Assembly (NCBI RefSeq): GCF_030247195.1
Contig: NC_080672.1
Coordinates: 248,957,709-249,021,708 of the forward strand
Length of the DNA stretch: 64,000 nt
Origin: Topomyia yanbarensis
Lineage: Eukaryota > Arthropoda > Insecta > Diptera > Culicidae
Direction of reading: 5' to 3'
A program made the translations under genes and the position numbers. Position 1 is the stretch's first letter. Each line of letters begins with the position of its first letter. A model generated the notes under the pieces. That model ran no database searches. It saw only the letters and a program-made list of their open reading frames with translations, and was not told where the DNA came from. Of this stretch, positions 45,311 through 57,394 are shown in pieces.

Positions 45311-46685
45311 TATAGGACACGCGTGTACCCTGAAGAGAATTCGCCAAAACTTTTTAGTACTACTTTTGTGACCTGATGAACCGTTAATGTTAATAGTCGA
45401 CCCAATTCCAGTAGGAGTTGGGGATTCCTACAATAGATTTCACTGCTGTTTGAGTGATGTGGAACTCCGTGGACTAGTACCGAATGTCAGCAGCTAGATT
45501 CGTCCTGTCAGTTCCAAATGTTTGCCTTGTAAATAATCATGCAATATTGAATATAAATAAGTATTATGGCTGCTATTTTGTATTACAACCCGATGTTCAT
45601 TAACAATGGCTGGTAATTCAATGTTTGTAGATACTTTAAGTAACTTTCGCACTGAATTTTTCAGTGGAAAGCAATGTATTCTGCTTTCCATCAATTTCGG
45701 GGTTTTCAATTGTTACATTATTCACAAGTTTCCATTTTTCCTATATCGCTGCAGTAATCGACTGTATGTCCCACTTTTCGAGCTTTTAAAAATCGTTTCT
45801 TATTGAAATAATCACACATGTGAACACTTTAGGAATGATTGAATTTATTTACACATTACTACAATGATGCAACATATAATCCGACTTCAAGCGATTATTT
45901 TTATTGCTATAAAATATCAGTTTGTACGATGTATTACATACACAATACAGTGTGATAAAGGAAACTGTTGGATCTCACGTATATTGATCAGGTTGAGGAA
46001 TTCTGACGAGTTTCAGCATACATAACATGAATTCATCTGCATGGTTATGCGATTCTGTGATATTAATCGTAATAAGTTCATGTAATATCATTATATGCGA
46101 CAAAATATATACATGACCCATACAGATATACGATAATGATTTTAAACAGTTCTTTGTACGATGTAATCCATGCAACTTTATGCGACTTCTGGTTGCTTGG
46201 GTACTGTTACCTAAGAACGAAACAAAGATGTTGAAATCAACTTATACGCATTCCAATTTATTGTAAATAAGCTAAGTAATTGATGAGGTCGAGTAAGGAA
46301 TCCTTTTTAATAGAGTCAAAATATGCTCATCGCCTAATTTCTGTTTGTCTTTTTTATTTTTATCGGAAAGATACGATGCATAAGAATTTAATATTGCCTG
46401 ATATGTTCAACACATGCGCTCACACCCTTATCATGAATATGGATAAGTTCCAAAATACCTATATCCACCTTTATCAGATGTTCCACCTTCTTGACACGTA
46501 ATGTTCAGGGGAAGAAAAAAAAATTCCATTCATACCATTTACTGTTACTGTGCCGATAATTCAAGCAAAATTTTATTTCTGTTTCTACATCCATATCACA
46601 TTTTATAGCATCCCTTGACCACTCGCGGGAAAAACAGCTTGGAGTAATTCATTATATTTGTCCACATTCGGTTTTCTTTTCACAG
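45310..46685. other. Rest of the transposon remnant and intron up to exon D
   Basis: Apart from the possible coding trace at 45494-45709 and the right inverted repeat near 46180-46204, nothing is recognised. It ends at the exon D acceptor. Confidence 0.4.
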
Positions 46686-46889
46686 GCATTGGAGCAGGCG
46701 AAACGGTACGACAGTTTAGCGAATCAGTGCAAAGGCGTTTCGCCTACTCAGGATTTGGGCTATTTCGTACGCAGTCTCCCAGTACCATCCAATGCTCAAC
46801 GAATTCCGAGAAAAGTATTCTCGCCTCCCCAGCAGCCCGCTGCTCAATCCGAATGTGAAGAACTGGCAGATTACGGCGTTAGCATGTCG
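46686..46889 (+). CDS. Exon D, F-BAR-like protein
   Basis: Acceptor ttttcttttcacag, donor gtgagt, 68 codons in phase 0. It starts ALEQAKRYDSLANQCKGVSP, runs through DLGYFVRSLP, which resembles the end of an F-BAR domain, and enters a Pro/Gln/Ser-rich linker (FSPPQQPAAQSE) expected to be disordered. It ends VSMS. It lies about 320 bases upstream of exon E. This change from helix to linker suggests the membrane-binding module ends here. Confidence 0.88.
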
Positions 46890-47212
46890 GTGAGTAATTG
46901 AGTGAAGTAAATGAGTTTTAAATTGCTTCAGCCGTTATCTCTAGAAACAGCATGAGATCATTTTCGAACCATAGTAATCAGTTAAGTGTGAATTAAGCAT
47001 ATCTGCGTTGCTTAAATTTAAATATATGTCCATTCATTTATGATCCCATTATCTGTTTCATCGTGCCTGGATCTTCGCAACACTGTTGGAATTGGCGTTC
47101 GCTTTTTTTTAAAGTTTTTCAAAAGTACAGAAAATGGTCATGATATAAATAGTAATAAAGATAATCCAGGTGTCTGAAAAAATTGAGAATCTAAGCTATT
47201 TTCTAATTTCAG

Positions 47213-47341
47213 GATCCGTCAGGTCCCATGCTGAAAAACGAACTGGTGGTGGACAAGGGTGCATCGATACAAGTGCGCCCGTCATTGGAAGCACTCAAGC
47301 GGGAATCGCAGGACTTGGAAGTCCAGATCAAACAGTTGCAA
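47213..47341 (+). CDS. Exon E, coiled-coil region
   Basis: Acceptor ttctaatttcag, donor gtaagt, 43 codons in phase 0. It begins DPSGPMLKNELVVDKG and ends in a helical stretch RESQDLEVQIKQLQ with heptad-like spacing of Leu and Ile. With exon F this forms a second coiled coil after the Pro-rich linker, as found after the F-BAR core in several F-BAR families. Confidence 0.86.
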
Positions 47342-47617
47342 GTAAGTTCCACTGACTTCTACTCTAGTGCTTCGTTCCATTCTCATGTTATTGCGTTTTG
47401 CATGGTTGTTGTAATTCAGTTGTTCCTGTTCACATAATCGATGTTCGTTTCTCTACTCTAGACAGTGCCAACTAGCGATTAGTCGTAAGTTGATATCTGG
47501 TAATCTGGTTCATTTCCCTGCACTTGAAACTATTCATCATTTAGCTGCAATGTGTGCAAATTTGAGAAAAAACCGTCGTTTATGTTATTTTCATTGTTTG
47601 TCGAAATTATTCTGTAG

Positions 47618-47764
47618 GATTCAGTAGACGCTTTAGTTCGAACGCAAATAAGAGGAATAGAAAGTCAGCTGTATAACAAAGCCAATGAGATCCAGGAAGA
47701 AGTTTCAATGAAGAAGTTCGATATACGAGCAAAACAAATCCATCTAGCAGCAGTTCGAGCACAG
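47618..47764 (+). CDS. Exon F, coiled-coil region
   Basis: Acceptor attctgtag, donor gtgagc, 49 codons in phase 0. It starts DSVDALVRTQIRGIESQLYN and ends AVRAQ, a continuous charged helix following exon E. It is the last exon I can recognise. The remaining 16.2 kb holds no open frame that looks like a continuation, so the next exon is probably outside the window or short. Confidence 0.85.
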
Positions 47765-49002
47765 GTGAGCTATATACGTGTTAATTTTTAATATTGCTAT
47801 GAATTTTTCATTACGTTTATATATGTCTGTAGAAAATGCTCGTTACTGTTGCGTTGTGTTCTGGAATTTTTCATGTAGCTAGCAGGTCCTTGAAGAGCTT
47901 TATGGTTGCGAATGAAAAGCTTTGGATAAAGCTTCCAAACTGCCAGTGTGGCAAATTTTAAAAGCTTTGTTGATGAATCGGTTACCATGCGCTTCCATCA
48001 GATTGGATGAGATGTCCGGGAAACGATATAATTGAATCAAGTTTAACAATGATTCGTAGATAACATCTATTTTGCAGTCCCGCTAACAAAATTGATTGAA
48101 AGATTTATAAATTTAACGATTTTAATAACAAATATTTGGGCGCCTCCATCGCTGCTGGTTTAATGGAGACACCTCGTCCTTCAATTGATGTGTAAAAGAC
48201 GAAGCTATAATTTTACTTCAACATGTACTACAACTAAGGTTTATCTACATGATAAAAGCTAAGTAGTAGTCGACTTTATATCATAATATTCGGGATTTGG
48301 TATGCCCAAAAGTGTTATGAATGTATGACAGGTAAATGAAAGTCCTTACCTTAGCGAATGTTTTTATTTCAAGCAATTTGTATATTTTTCTTCTAATGCA
48401 GCGCAGCGCTACTATCCAATAAATTGTTTTATTGACAAATATGTGTTTCAAAACGTTCCAACCCAACACAATTTGCACTACTGACTTGACTTTAGCTATG
48501 AAAGTAGCCGAGCTTTTTCAGCGCTATGTTATCCAGGGATTAATTTGCCTATTTAAAATTCGTTGTTCATTTTCTGCGTTTCGGGCGCGATCGAATTATA
48601 AAAAATGGATGCTCTTGTTCATATTTCATACCCAAAATTGGTGAAGAGCTATAACCGTTTAGGGGGTCATGCATAATCTATGTCACTATTTCAAATGGAA
48701 AGAAAACGTTACGTTACCTATAGTTTATAGTTGATCCTTTTATTTATCAAAAAGTCGGTTAATGGCCGTTGCATTGCGACAACCAAGGATTTTGTATTTT
48801 GTATGATATACCAAATCCTTTCGCGAACGGTTTTCTGATTTTCTGCTATCACGACCGGAATCTCACTGACAACTGCAAGAAATTTAACGCTAAAGAAAAA
48901 CTGGACAACCTTTGGTTAATTTCGGTCAATTATAAAAAAAGTTAACCAAGTTTGACTTTATCGGTTTTAATGTTCAAAAACATTAACCAAGAAAAATCAT
49001 TT
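47765..49002. other. Intron after exon F, nothing assigned
   Basis: AT-rich, with short chance frames only. Confidence 0.4.
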
Positions 49003-49237
49003 CTCGACAAACATATGATTACGGCCTAAAAGCTAACTGTCAAAATCCACTTTGAATGGAAATTCCGGACAAATCGTTACACGCCAATCACAGATGTTGG
49101 TGTTAAACGAAAGAGAAAAGTTTTCTCTTTCATAAACTGTTGTGAACTATGTTCGACTAATACCGGTTTGTCTGGAATTTCCATTCAAAGTGGATTCTGA
49201 CAGTTGGCTTTTAGGCCGTAATCATATGTTTGTCGAG
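49003..49237. mobile_element. Fold-back MITE, about 70-base inverted repeats
   Basis: The left arm ctcgacaaacatatgattac continues through ggcctaaaagc and atccactttgaatggaaatt; the right arm is its complement with three or so differences. Flanking attt on both sides may be the target duplication. Total length 235 bases, no coding content. Confidence 0.85.
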
Positions 49238-49836
49238 ATTTGCTTCGTAGAACCACTTGAAACACGTCGTCGAATATAATGACATTTTATGCAGCATTCC
49301 TGCATCAAGAATCAGAATATTAGCTCGATTGACATGTTCCCCATGTTATTTGGAGATTTGGGCCTTGTCATGTCGTCTCATTACTTTCCTCACGGGAAGG
49401 AAGATGAAGGTGAATGAAAAAAGGTAGGCAAATAGAAAAACACAAAACATTAAATACCCTGGATTCTACACTCCCCAAAAAATAATGAATCCTGCTGATA
49501 ACGTCAATAGCTATTTACCACACTGGGTTAGGAACCAGAGCATTTCTTTGAGTTTTAGTCCCGGTGTAAAGATTTGTTTATGTAATCAGAACGAAAAATC
49601 CACATTCATTTGCATTTCTGCGGGGTAGCTACATACCATATGATATGAAGTTCCGTAATCGGTTTCACAAAGACCACACGAATAATAGTTACTGCAATTA
49701 AGCTTGGAAAAATGCAACAAATTCTTTGACCTTTTCTGACTCACATCCGTCAGAAAAAAATTCATTTAAACGCAAGATCCTAAGCTATGCGGTTGGAATG
49801 CTCGGATGCAGTCCAAATTTGTGCTTTACCCAGGCT
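49238..49836. other. No feature recognised
   Basis: AT-rich DNA without gene features. Confidence 0.35.
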
Positions 49837-49837
49837 T

Positions 49838-50320
49838 GTTATGAGCCACAAAGAGCGAAATACACCGATTGAAAATAGAGCAGCACAAAAACACTGTGAT
49901 GTGCACAACGACCGCACAAAGAAACACTTGAAAACGAAAAAGAGTAAGATCCGTGCACCAAGAGCTGCAAAATTTCGTTCAAAGAGTCACCTTGAAGAGC
50001 CACTTTTTTGTGCCTCCCCTCACTGGAAAGTAGGTAAGAAGGCGAATCAAACTACAATTCAGATAAAGTTTGACAGGAAGAACGTTTTAAAAATGTTTTT
50101 GGTTGACTTCTCTACTTACGTGCGCGTGGGACCAAGATACACACTAAAGAGCCTCTTTATTTCTACTCTTTGTGGCGTGCAGCCATGGAGTATAATACAC
50201 GTGTGGGTGCAACACGCATCGGAGTGAACAGGTTTATTGTGAAAGAGAAGAGCGGTGGTTCGCATGAAAAGTGCAAAGAGCGTTTGTTTTTTACTCTTTA
50301 TTTGCTCTGAGGTGCATAAC
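49838..50320. mobile_element. Possible MITE
   Basis: The left gttatgagccacaaagagcg and the complement of the right end (gttatgcacctcagagcaaa) are partly matching inverted ends. A 146-codon frame at 49787 lies mostly inside; it has many basic residues and no motif I know. I treat it as a chance frame over repeat sequence. Confidence 0.3.
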
Positions 50321-50479
50321 ATCCCTGACTTTACCCAACTTATCGACAGTGGTGGGACTAGCTCTGGACCAACGAAGTTAGTCATAACGCTCGCTATAGC
50401 CTATTTGTACGCCCATTCATTTCCAGTAATACAGAGAAGGTACCCATAATAGGCAGAGAGCATTTAAAATACGTTTTCG

Positions 50480-51160
50480 GTTTGAGTTTGACATGTGATT
50501 ACTAATTTCGATCTCGAATCTGAAGCACTAAGTGCTTTATGGACAGCCTGACTGTCACAGCAAAAATAAATTGTTTTGCCACAAATTCCCTGTTTAAGCG
50601 CCGATTGTACATCACACTAAAACGCGAAGATTTCTGCTTGGAATGCGGTACAGTATCTACTAAGCGACTGAGATTGTTCTCATCTGATTTCATGACAATA
50701 AAAAACCAAAACCAGCTCGACCCTCCAACAAAGAACCGTTATATAATAAACTACGTATTCTTCGAGTTGTCGCACCATACAGCTAGGCAGCCACTCATCG
50801 CGAGGAGAAATTATCACACTAAAAGTTTTAGAAGAAAAACTACATGCGACTGTAAGGGGGATACATACTTATCCCAAGTAACCATTGCATAGAATGCAGA
50901 GGGTGCTCACCCAAGCTAACATTCCGAATGTTAGAGTCAATTAAACGTTCCATTGCTTTGAGATGGAAAGATCGGTCTAAAGCTCTTTATCTCCTCATAA
51001 GTAACGCGCCACCTTTGGGAATGGATTTTACAATTAACTCATGCCACGCTACTGGTATGTATCCTGTTGCAACACTACAAGTAAGAACTATCTTTCAAAA
51101 TATGTTTGAAGTGTTTATATCATCTTTGAAGTAGTACTGGAATGAGCCCATCTTTTCTGG
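50480..51160 (-). pseudogene. Non-LTR retrotransposon remnant: RT start and RNase H piece
   Basis: Reading the minus strand from 51150, a segment near 51060-50900 gives IPVAWHELIVKSIPKGG and then LKAMERLIDSNIRNVSLGEH, the RT finger region (proline-rich start, PISLTSFLLK-like helix). A second segment, 50680-50520, resembles RNase H (TVPHSKQKSSRFSVMYN, then FIFAVTVRLSIKHL where FSDSQAALKAL-like sequence is expected). The RT palm between them is deleted. The element differs from family 1. Confidence 0.55.
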
Positions 51161-51183
51161 GAGACTTATACGGAGCATTTACA

Positions 51184-51225
51184 TTTAATCGTTCATCTGA
51201 TCGATTTAATCGTTCATCTGATCGA
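51184..51225 (+). repeat. Two exact 21-base tandem units
   Basis: The unit tttaatcgttcatctgatcga occurs twice in a row (51184-51204 and 51205-51225). Confidence 0.9.
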
Positions 51226-51329
51226 TTCGGTTATCACAATTCTATGCCCCAAAATCTGAACTATCTGGAAAGAGTTAATGATAACTCTGTACAACTTGGA
51301 AAGTGTGTGTGTCAAAAAGACAGTTGAAT

Positions 51330-52620
51330 GCTACATCTTCGTCAAATGATTATTCACTATTAGCAGTTCTAGTCGAACTAACATGAGCGTTCCTCGATTA
51401 TTTAATCCACTAGTCGCGTTGAGACTTAAAACATTTATCCAGATGCTTTTCCAATCACTTCGTTCAGAGCATCGAAAAAATTAAGGAAAAGTGTCTTGGA
51501 AATCTGTGGTGTTGTTCTCTATTTGTGGTCAAATGTCTCTTAACTCTGGCTTTGGACATTTTTGTTGATTAGCCTACATGTTATTCATGTTTCATATGAA
51601 ACGATTTTTCGAAATATAATATATTTTTGGTAACGAATTTAAAATTTCAAAATAGTTTAATAAAATTTGAATTATTAAGAAAGTAAATAATATAAGTGCT
51701 TCGGTTTTTAGGAATATGTGTCTATTGCGTTTTATTTTTAAGATTTTTGTCTAAAAACATTTTATTATTCTGAAAAGTTAAAAAAAAGTGCTGTATTGAA
51801 ATAAGGGCAATATAATATTATTTTCAACTTTCTTAAATCCGCATATTCGCTAAAAAGCTTTCTTATCCAATTGGTTTTCGTTGGAATTAATAATTATGAC
51901 GATGAACTCGAATGAATGAAAGCTTCTTTCAACTGTTACGTCGGATATAAGCATGTTTCCACACTTTCTCTTGCATTTCGATACACACAACAATACATAC
52001 AGCTAGATATAAAAAGTAATTCCATTCAAGAAAAATCACCCTCCACATGGTTTTAAAGCTCCCTCGTGAAGCTCCCGGTAGTTTGCCGGATCTTGTTCTC
52101 GCTCTCACTGCGCATGACCGTTGGGTATCCTTCGTGTTTAGCTATTTCTCATGGCCTACCCAAAGGCAGTCGAGATAAAATTTCCAATTTCATTTTCCAC
52201 TGGTAGCTCGTCCTGAAAACTTATTCGTTCCATCGCAGTTGGCGGTGTGTGCTATCACCTGTTTTTCGCTGTACCTCTCTTTTTCACACGGTGAAAGTTG
52301 CAAACAGAAACCACTTCCATATCAAGTGCGGATGAGCATTTTGTCATCAGCAGGCTTCTAACGAGACAGCCAGCCAGGGAAAGCTCTTTCTTTCTGTCGC
52401 CTCCAGTTGGCATAGACACTAGTCGACCAAAGTGGTTCCCCTTTTCGGCTAAAGGGACAGTATTTGGTGAATGCAAATCTACTTCGCTCTGTGACAGTTC
52501 AATGTGTGATTCGGACAGGTGCTGTTACAGCAGGCGCCTTTAGTGAGAAAATCTCGGGCAGTGTTATCACTGCACAGCTTGAAACACAGTGCGAAAACCA
52601 GGTTGCACATAATTAGCAGT
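51330..52620. other. No gene recognised; upstream of a possible alternative exon
   Basis: 51330-52050 is AT-rich and plain. 52060-52620 is richer in GC and contains pyrimidine blocks such as gttctcgctctcactgcg and ctctctttttcacac, which resemble GAGA-type promoter DNA on the other strand. No reliable gene. Confidence 0.3.
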
Positions 52621-52623
52621 GTT

Positions 52624-53301
52624 CAGTTCCAACGCCCAGCATCTGCTAAATGAGAAGATAAAAAGTGGTCGCGAAACGTTCCGCGTAAAAACCAGTGATA
52701 AAATCTTCAATTGTCCCAACCAGCACAAACGTCTCAGTTTTGTTTAGTTTAAGCGACAAGGGAAAAGATTTTCCATACGCCTGGTTTTCTATATACGACA
52801 TACATATTTTTACACCAATTTCTGAAGAAGCTAACAAAGTTTGATCTATTTGTTATAAACATTTTACGAAGTATATTGTGATAAATTTATATTTTAACGA
52901 CGAAAAACATTGTTGACAAGTGATTGACGCAAGGTCCCATGTGTATTCTTTTGATAAACGTGTTTTCAATATTTATGGCTTTGCACAAGCCCAATAACAC
53001 CAACTAAAAAGCTGACAAAGCACTGTTTTAACAAGTTGTGATAACCAATTAAAAAGCACAAATATTTTCAAAATAAATATGCCTTTGTTAAAAACCGACT
53101 GCTTGTTACTTTAAAGTAATTGAGACTAGTGCGTAACTTAATAAACAATTGACCGAAAAAAGACTACAAATTGGTGCATAGGTTAATCGTCAATATTTAT
53201 AGAGAAAGGGAAAGCTTATTGGTGCATTTTCCCGGCCCCAGGGATCTTCGATCTTAGCAAAAACGTCACGTAACAAGGAATTACACCAACCGAACCGAGT
53301 G
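52624..53301 (+). promoter_or_regulatory. Weak candidate for an alternative promoter and untranslated first exon
   Basis: An arthropod initiator-like tcagtt at 52624-52629 follows the GC-richer block. A donor-like gcgtgagtga occurs near 53301 after ccgaaccgagtgc. No significant ORF lies between, so this would be an untranslated leader. Offered only because composition and signals stand out; either signal can occur by chance. Confidence 0.2.
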
Positions 53302-54789
53302 CGTGAGTGAATATTAATATCTTGATGCGAAATCAATGTTTATTATCATATTCTTTTGTTATGCTACGTTTTTCTCTTTTTTATTTTTTACGACGTTTTT
53401 CGTAATACATACAACGAGACACCACGCTGTGCTTCTTAAACAAGCAATAACGGAAACAGTCCCACTCTTACAAAATCCAGTTCCAACGAGCCTTTAACTA
53501 TGTAATACATAAAACAGACAACATAAAAGCTTGTCGTCATCAGAAATATATCATGGATCAAACAGTCGATATTATATATCGCGTATAATCAGCTCAGCAG
53601 CATCTTTGTGTTGAATTAGGCATCAAACATTCAAGGACATTGTTAAATTTTTGTGTTTAGAATGTGCGCCTACATTGTTACCTAGTAGGTGAATGCTATC
53701 AATATAAATTCTACGATGATATCACTACATGGAATAAAGCCTATTAAAAGTTAAACGTTTACGAAAATCGTTCCCAAGCTTCTAAACCTCCTGTTGATGA
53801 AACAATTTTTGGTTCCACAAAATTAGTTTACAAAAAGCATACGTGTCATTACAATTGAATGTCCGTCAATGTTTCTCCTGCATTAATGCATATCCGATAC
53901 ATTTTTCTGGTGTTTCATTTTTTATGACAATATTTCTAAATTTCAATTATCGAATTCCTCTGTCAGGCTCAAGTGGGCCATGTTGATGATTTCAGGAACT
54001 ATGTCTCGATTTTCATAAGTTTTATGCGCATTATCTTGACATTGTATTCCATCGAAATTCCACATGATTTAAGCAGAGTTGCAAGTAAATGAAAATGATT
54101 CAATAAACAAGATCAATTCGATTCTTTGGGTACTAGCCAGTTTGGAACGTTGCTCATGCCTTATAAAATTTTGAGATACTTTTATTCAAACTGAGAGAAA
54201 AATAAAATAAATATTTTCAAAAGAATTACGAGACATTGATCTTCGGGTTGTTGTCACTCGTCGTGCCACTGTGCTTTGCAATGAATTCATGAATAATACA
54301 ATATTACAATGAATTCATGAATAAATTTAGTTCAATACATCTCATGATAATTTCAAGATTATGAGCAGAATAACAATACATGAAATTTATTAGAGATATC
54401 ATTTAAATTTGTGAGCTTATTCACGAGTTGTATGTTAGATAATAACATACTAATTAAAATCCAATGTTTGAAGCAAAAACGGATTCTTGAATAATATTCT
54501 CAGTTCTGTGAAATAGTTCATCCGAAAATATTGAAATCGTGCACAAAATTCAGTACTATACTAAATTAATCATGAAAGTTAAACCCTATTTCATGGTTTT
54601 GTGAAATGTTTCACGTAGTCAATGGAACGAACATCTAAACCATGTTCAAACAAATAACGGCGAGAAATCTTCCTTTGTTCGAATATCCGGATATCTTGAG
54701 TTTTTAAAATTAATTTTAATCCAACACAATACAGTCGATAGCAGAGCTCTTTAACAAAAGCACTGTTTTGAGCGACTTAGTGGAATGTT
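53302..54789. other. No feature recognised
   Basis: AT-rich DNA without open frames longer than about 60 codons or repeats with ends. Confidence 0.4.
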
Positions 54790-54891
54790 ATATTAAACAC
54801 CTTTACCGTTGTCTTCCGTTTTAATTCCACTATGGTTTTCGCACATCATAGTGGAATTAAAACGGAAGACAAAGGTAAAAGTGTTTAATAT
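54790..54891. mobile_element. Tiny fold-back element, 45-base arms
   Basis: The left arm atattaaacacctttaccgt and onward through ttccgttttaattccactat is mirrored on the right with two mismatches; the loop is about 12 bases (gttttcgcacat). Likely a minimal MITE or a slippage palindrome. Confidence 0.85.
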
Positions 54892-54934
54892 CAGAGCTGC
54901 CAAAATTCAACAGGTTTGTTTGAACGGTGCTGGG

Positions 54935-55565
54935 TCACTAGACCCAAGGCCGTTATGCCGATGGTCATTCGGCCGAAGGACATTAGGTCGAATGGACATC
55001 AGGCCGAATGGACACTAGTCCGAATCGTTATTAGGCCGAATGTCCAATGGGCTGAATAAACCAAAGAGAGAACCAAATATTGTAGTTGAAACTGAATGAG
55101 CTGTTTAAAATGAAAGGTGAACTTTTGCGATTTTTTTAATTTTAAAAGCAGTTGTTTAGAAATCATCATCGCTTCGTCGGACTTAAACTAATTTATAGCC
55201 CAAATATTTGAATAATCCTGGCAAACGGATGAATCACAGGATTATTTAATATGTTTACATTATATATAATTGGAAGAGCAGCTTATAATAAAAGAAGGAT
55301 ATAAGCAAACAGCTGAAAAAAAAAACAAAAAAATAACTGTGAGTCTTCGATAGCTCTACAGGATGCGCTTCGACTTGTTTCCCCCCGCACTGTAAATCAT
55401 TCGGCTTCTTGGTGGGCTTTGGGCTTGCCTGGCTCCTTGGCCTCCAGTCTTTCCCATTCGAAAGAAAGTCTATTCGTCCTACTGTCCATTCGGCCTAAAG
55501 CCCATTCGAACTAATGTCCATTCGACCTAGTGTCCATTCGGCCGAATGATCTTCGGCCTAGTGGT
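54935..55565. mobile_element. Element with GGCCGAATGGACATTAG minisatellite ends in inverted orientation
   Basis: About six degenerate units of roughly 17 bases (aggccgaatggacactag, taggtcgaatggacatc and similar) at 54945-55050 are mirrored at 55480-55565 in reverse orientation (gtccattcggcctaaagc, gtccattcgacctag). The core between them is non-coding and contains a small stem, aataatcctg/caggattatt, near 55211-55241. The RPNGH- or RSNGH-ended frames it gives are artefacts. Confidence 0.75.
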
Positions 55566-56465
55566 CGGAAGGAGGAAAATATCGCAAACCATGCCGTACT
55601 ATCTTCAATTCGCATTTTTTCGTCACATAATAATAAAAACGCTTTTAATTCACCTAACACTGTGATGATACATTTCTTATAATTCTTATCGCTTTCTTCG
55701 GGTATTATATCGATTGAGAACATTTAGAACTTGATGCTTCGCGATGTTTTTGATAAAACACATAGTGGGGATAGTGGCAGGACTCAGAGAACCGCTCAAA
55801 TCAGCATAGGGCAACATCAGTGCTAGAAATCTCAAAGGCTAAACCAATTTAATGGAAAACGAATTATTGCTAATGTTCCGTTAATAACATATCTAAATTC
55901 TTCAAACAATGCATTGTATAGTGAAAACTGAGTTTTCCTGAAGGAGTTATATGTGTTATGCTGAGTCAAAAAATTCGAAAAAACAAATTTTTGAATGTAT
56001 TTGAAGTTCATACTCTCAATAGCGTTTATTCAAATTTCCAATGCGGCTGAGAACTAAGCACTGAAATTTCAGCTCTTGATATCTCGCTACCTCTGAAGTG
56101 CATGCATGCATAGTTCAAACTTTACTTCGATATCGACTTTTTCTAAATATGACTTCCAAGTAGTATCTTTTCTGATTGATTATCCCTAATCCTAATGCTA
56201 AAGAACAAAAAAACTCTCGAAACCCGTTAGGGGAAATCATTATCATTACTGGAATTTCCTTTTTCAAGAAACTTTTCGACAACCTTCCGTCACTTCTATT
56301 AAAAAATTTCAAATACTTTATAATTTACATAATCTTATTAGTAATAGTTATTTAATAAGCTTTCGTAATATTGTGTATGAAAAGCTGAAAAATTTATGAA
56401 TTTTCTCTATCTGCAACATATAAACTCTTAATTATACCGTTTTATTTAGGATACTCTTTTAACAT
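55566..56465. other. No feature recognised
   Basis: AT-rich DNA with only short chance frames. Confidence 0.4.
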
Positions 56466-56466
56466 A

Positions 56467-57238
56467 TCGTCGCTGTTGTGCTATCTTATGACAAGCGCCA
56501 TTTAGCACATTTCGAGAAAAACGATTTTTAAAGTTTGAGATTGAATATCTTGAAACGTATAAATGGTATAAACAATCCTAAGAAGACAATTGATGCTTCT
56601 ATTTATTCTGCATTAATCTCTCAAATATTACGAAGATCGGTTGATTATGTTGCGAGTTTTTACTATGAATGTAAACAAAAGTCGCACTCACACGTGTCAT
56701 AGGCGTGTATTGATGACAAAATTTGTATGACGTGTCATATTCGTGCATGGAAAATTTTCCATAGAAAAAAATCATCAATTTTTAACTTTTATTCATATCT
56801 CTGCGTTCATATGGTCTATAAACAATTGGTGAAATGCATTTTGAAGAAAATGAGTCAGGGAATCTAGAAAAAATTGTTATTTTTGGTTACAGTGTTGCCA
56901 AATATCCTTTATTTCCAGTTTAAAACTAAAACTGTGTTTTTCTAACAACTCTTGTAATTTACTTTTGAAAATGTTTATGCAATTGTGTTCCTCAGACATT
57001 TTCACACATAAAAACATCTAAAACTTCAATATAACTTGAGCAAATCCCTAGATACAGTGATTTGAAGCAAAAGACTCACAATTTCTCATCATGTTTCTCG
57101 CTATATCTAAGTAACCAAGTAGAATTTCAATGTTCTGAAAACGCCACTTTGTAGAGATTTTTCAAACAAGTTATGTGGCATATCTAACTCAGTTTACCTC
57201 AAAATGGCGTTTGTCATAAGATAGCACAACAGCGACGA
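56467..57238. mobile_element. TA-flanked MITE, about 37-base inverted repeats
   Basis: The left end tcgtcgctgttgtgctatct continues tatgacaagcgccattt; the right end is its complement with one change. TA flanks both (56465-56466, 57239-57240), as for Tc1/mariner-type elements. The 772-bp body shows no transposase. Confidence 0.85.
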
Positions 57239-57394
57239 TATACTATCGCACAAATAGGAACAGGTTCGCCGAATTTTGGAAGAAGTCGATAAAATAACCC
57301 CTTAAAAACTCCCTAAAAATTGGTGTAGTTCGATGCAATTGAAAGAAAATATCCTCAGAAAATGGGATGTACCTATTACTGTGAATAATAAATA

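Larger units (their letters stand above)
43217..46204 (-). mobile_element. DNA transposon remnant with transposase-like coding pieces
   Basis: The left end tacccagacaaccactttac and the complement of the right end (tacccaagcaaccagaagtc) look like imperfect inverted repeats. Minus-strand coding pieces lie at 45301-45088 and, after a MITE, at 44769-44640. Outside these the 3-kb body is AT-rich. Confidence 0.45.

Noticed and set aside
49787..50227. 146-codon ORF as a gene
   Set aside because: No domain, no splice context, and it overlaps a possible MITE.
52298..52543. 81-codon ORF, and its reverse-strand partner, as an exon
   Set aside because: No acceptor or donor in the right phase, and the sequence is low in protein-like signal.
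54809..55018. ORF ending in Arg/Pro/Asn/Gly repeats as a structural protein
   Set aside because: It is translated minisatellite and palindrome sequence.
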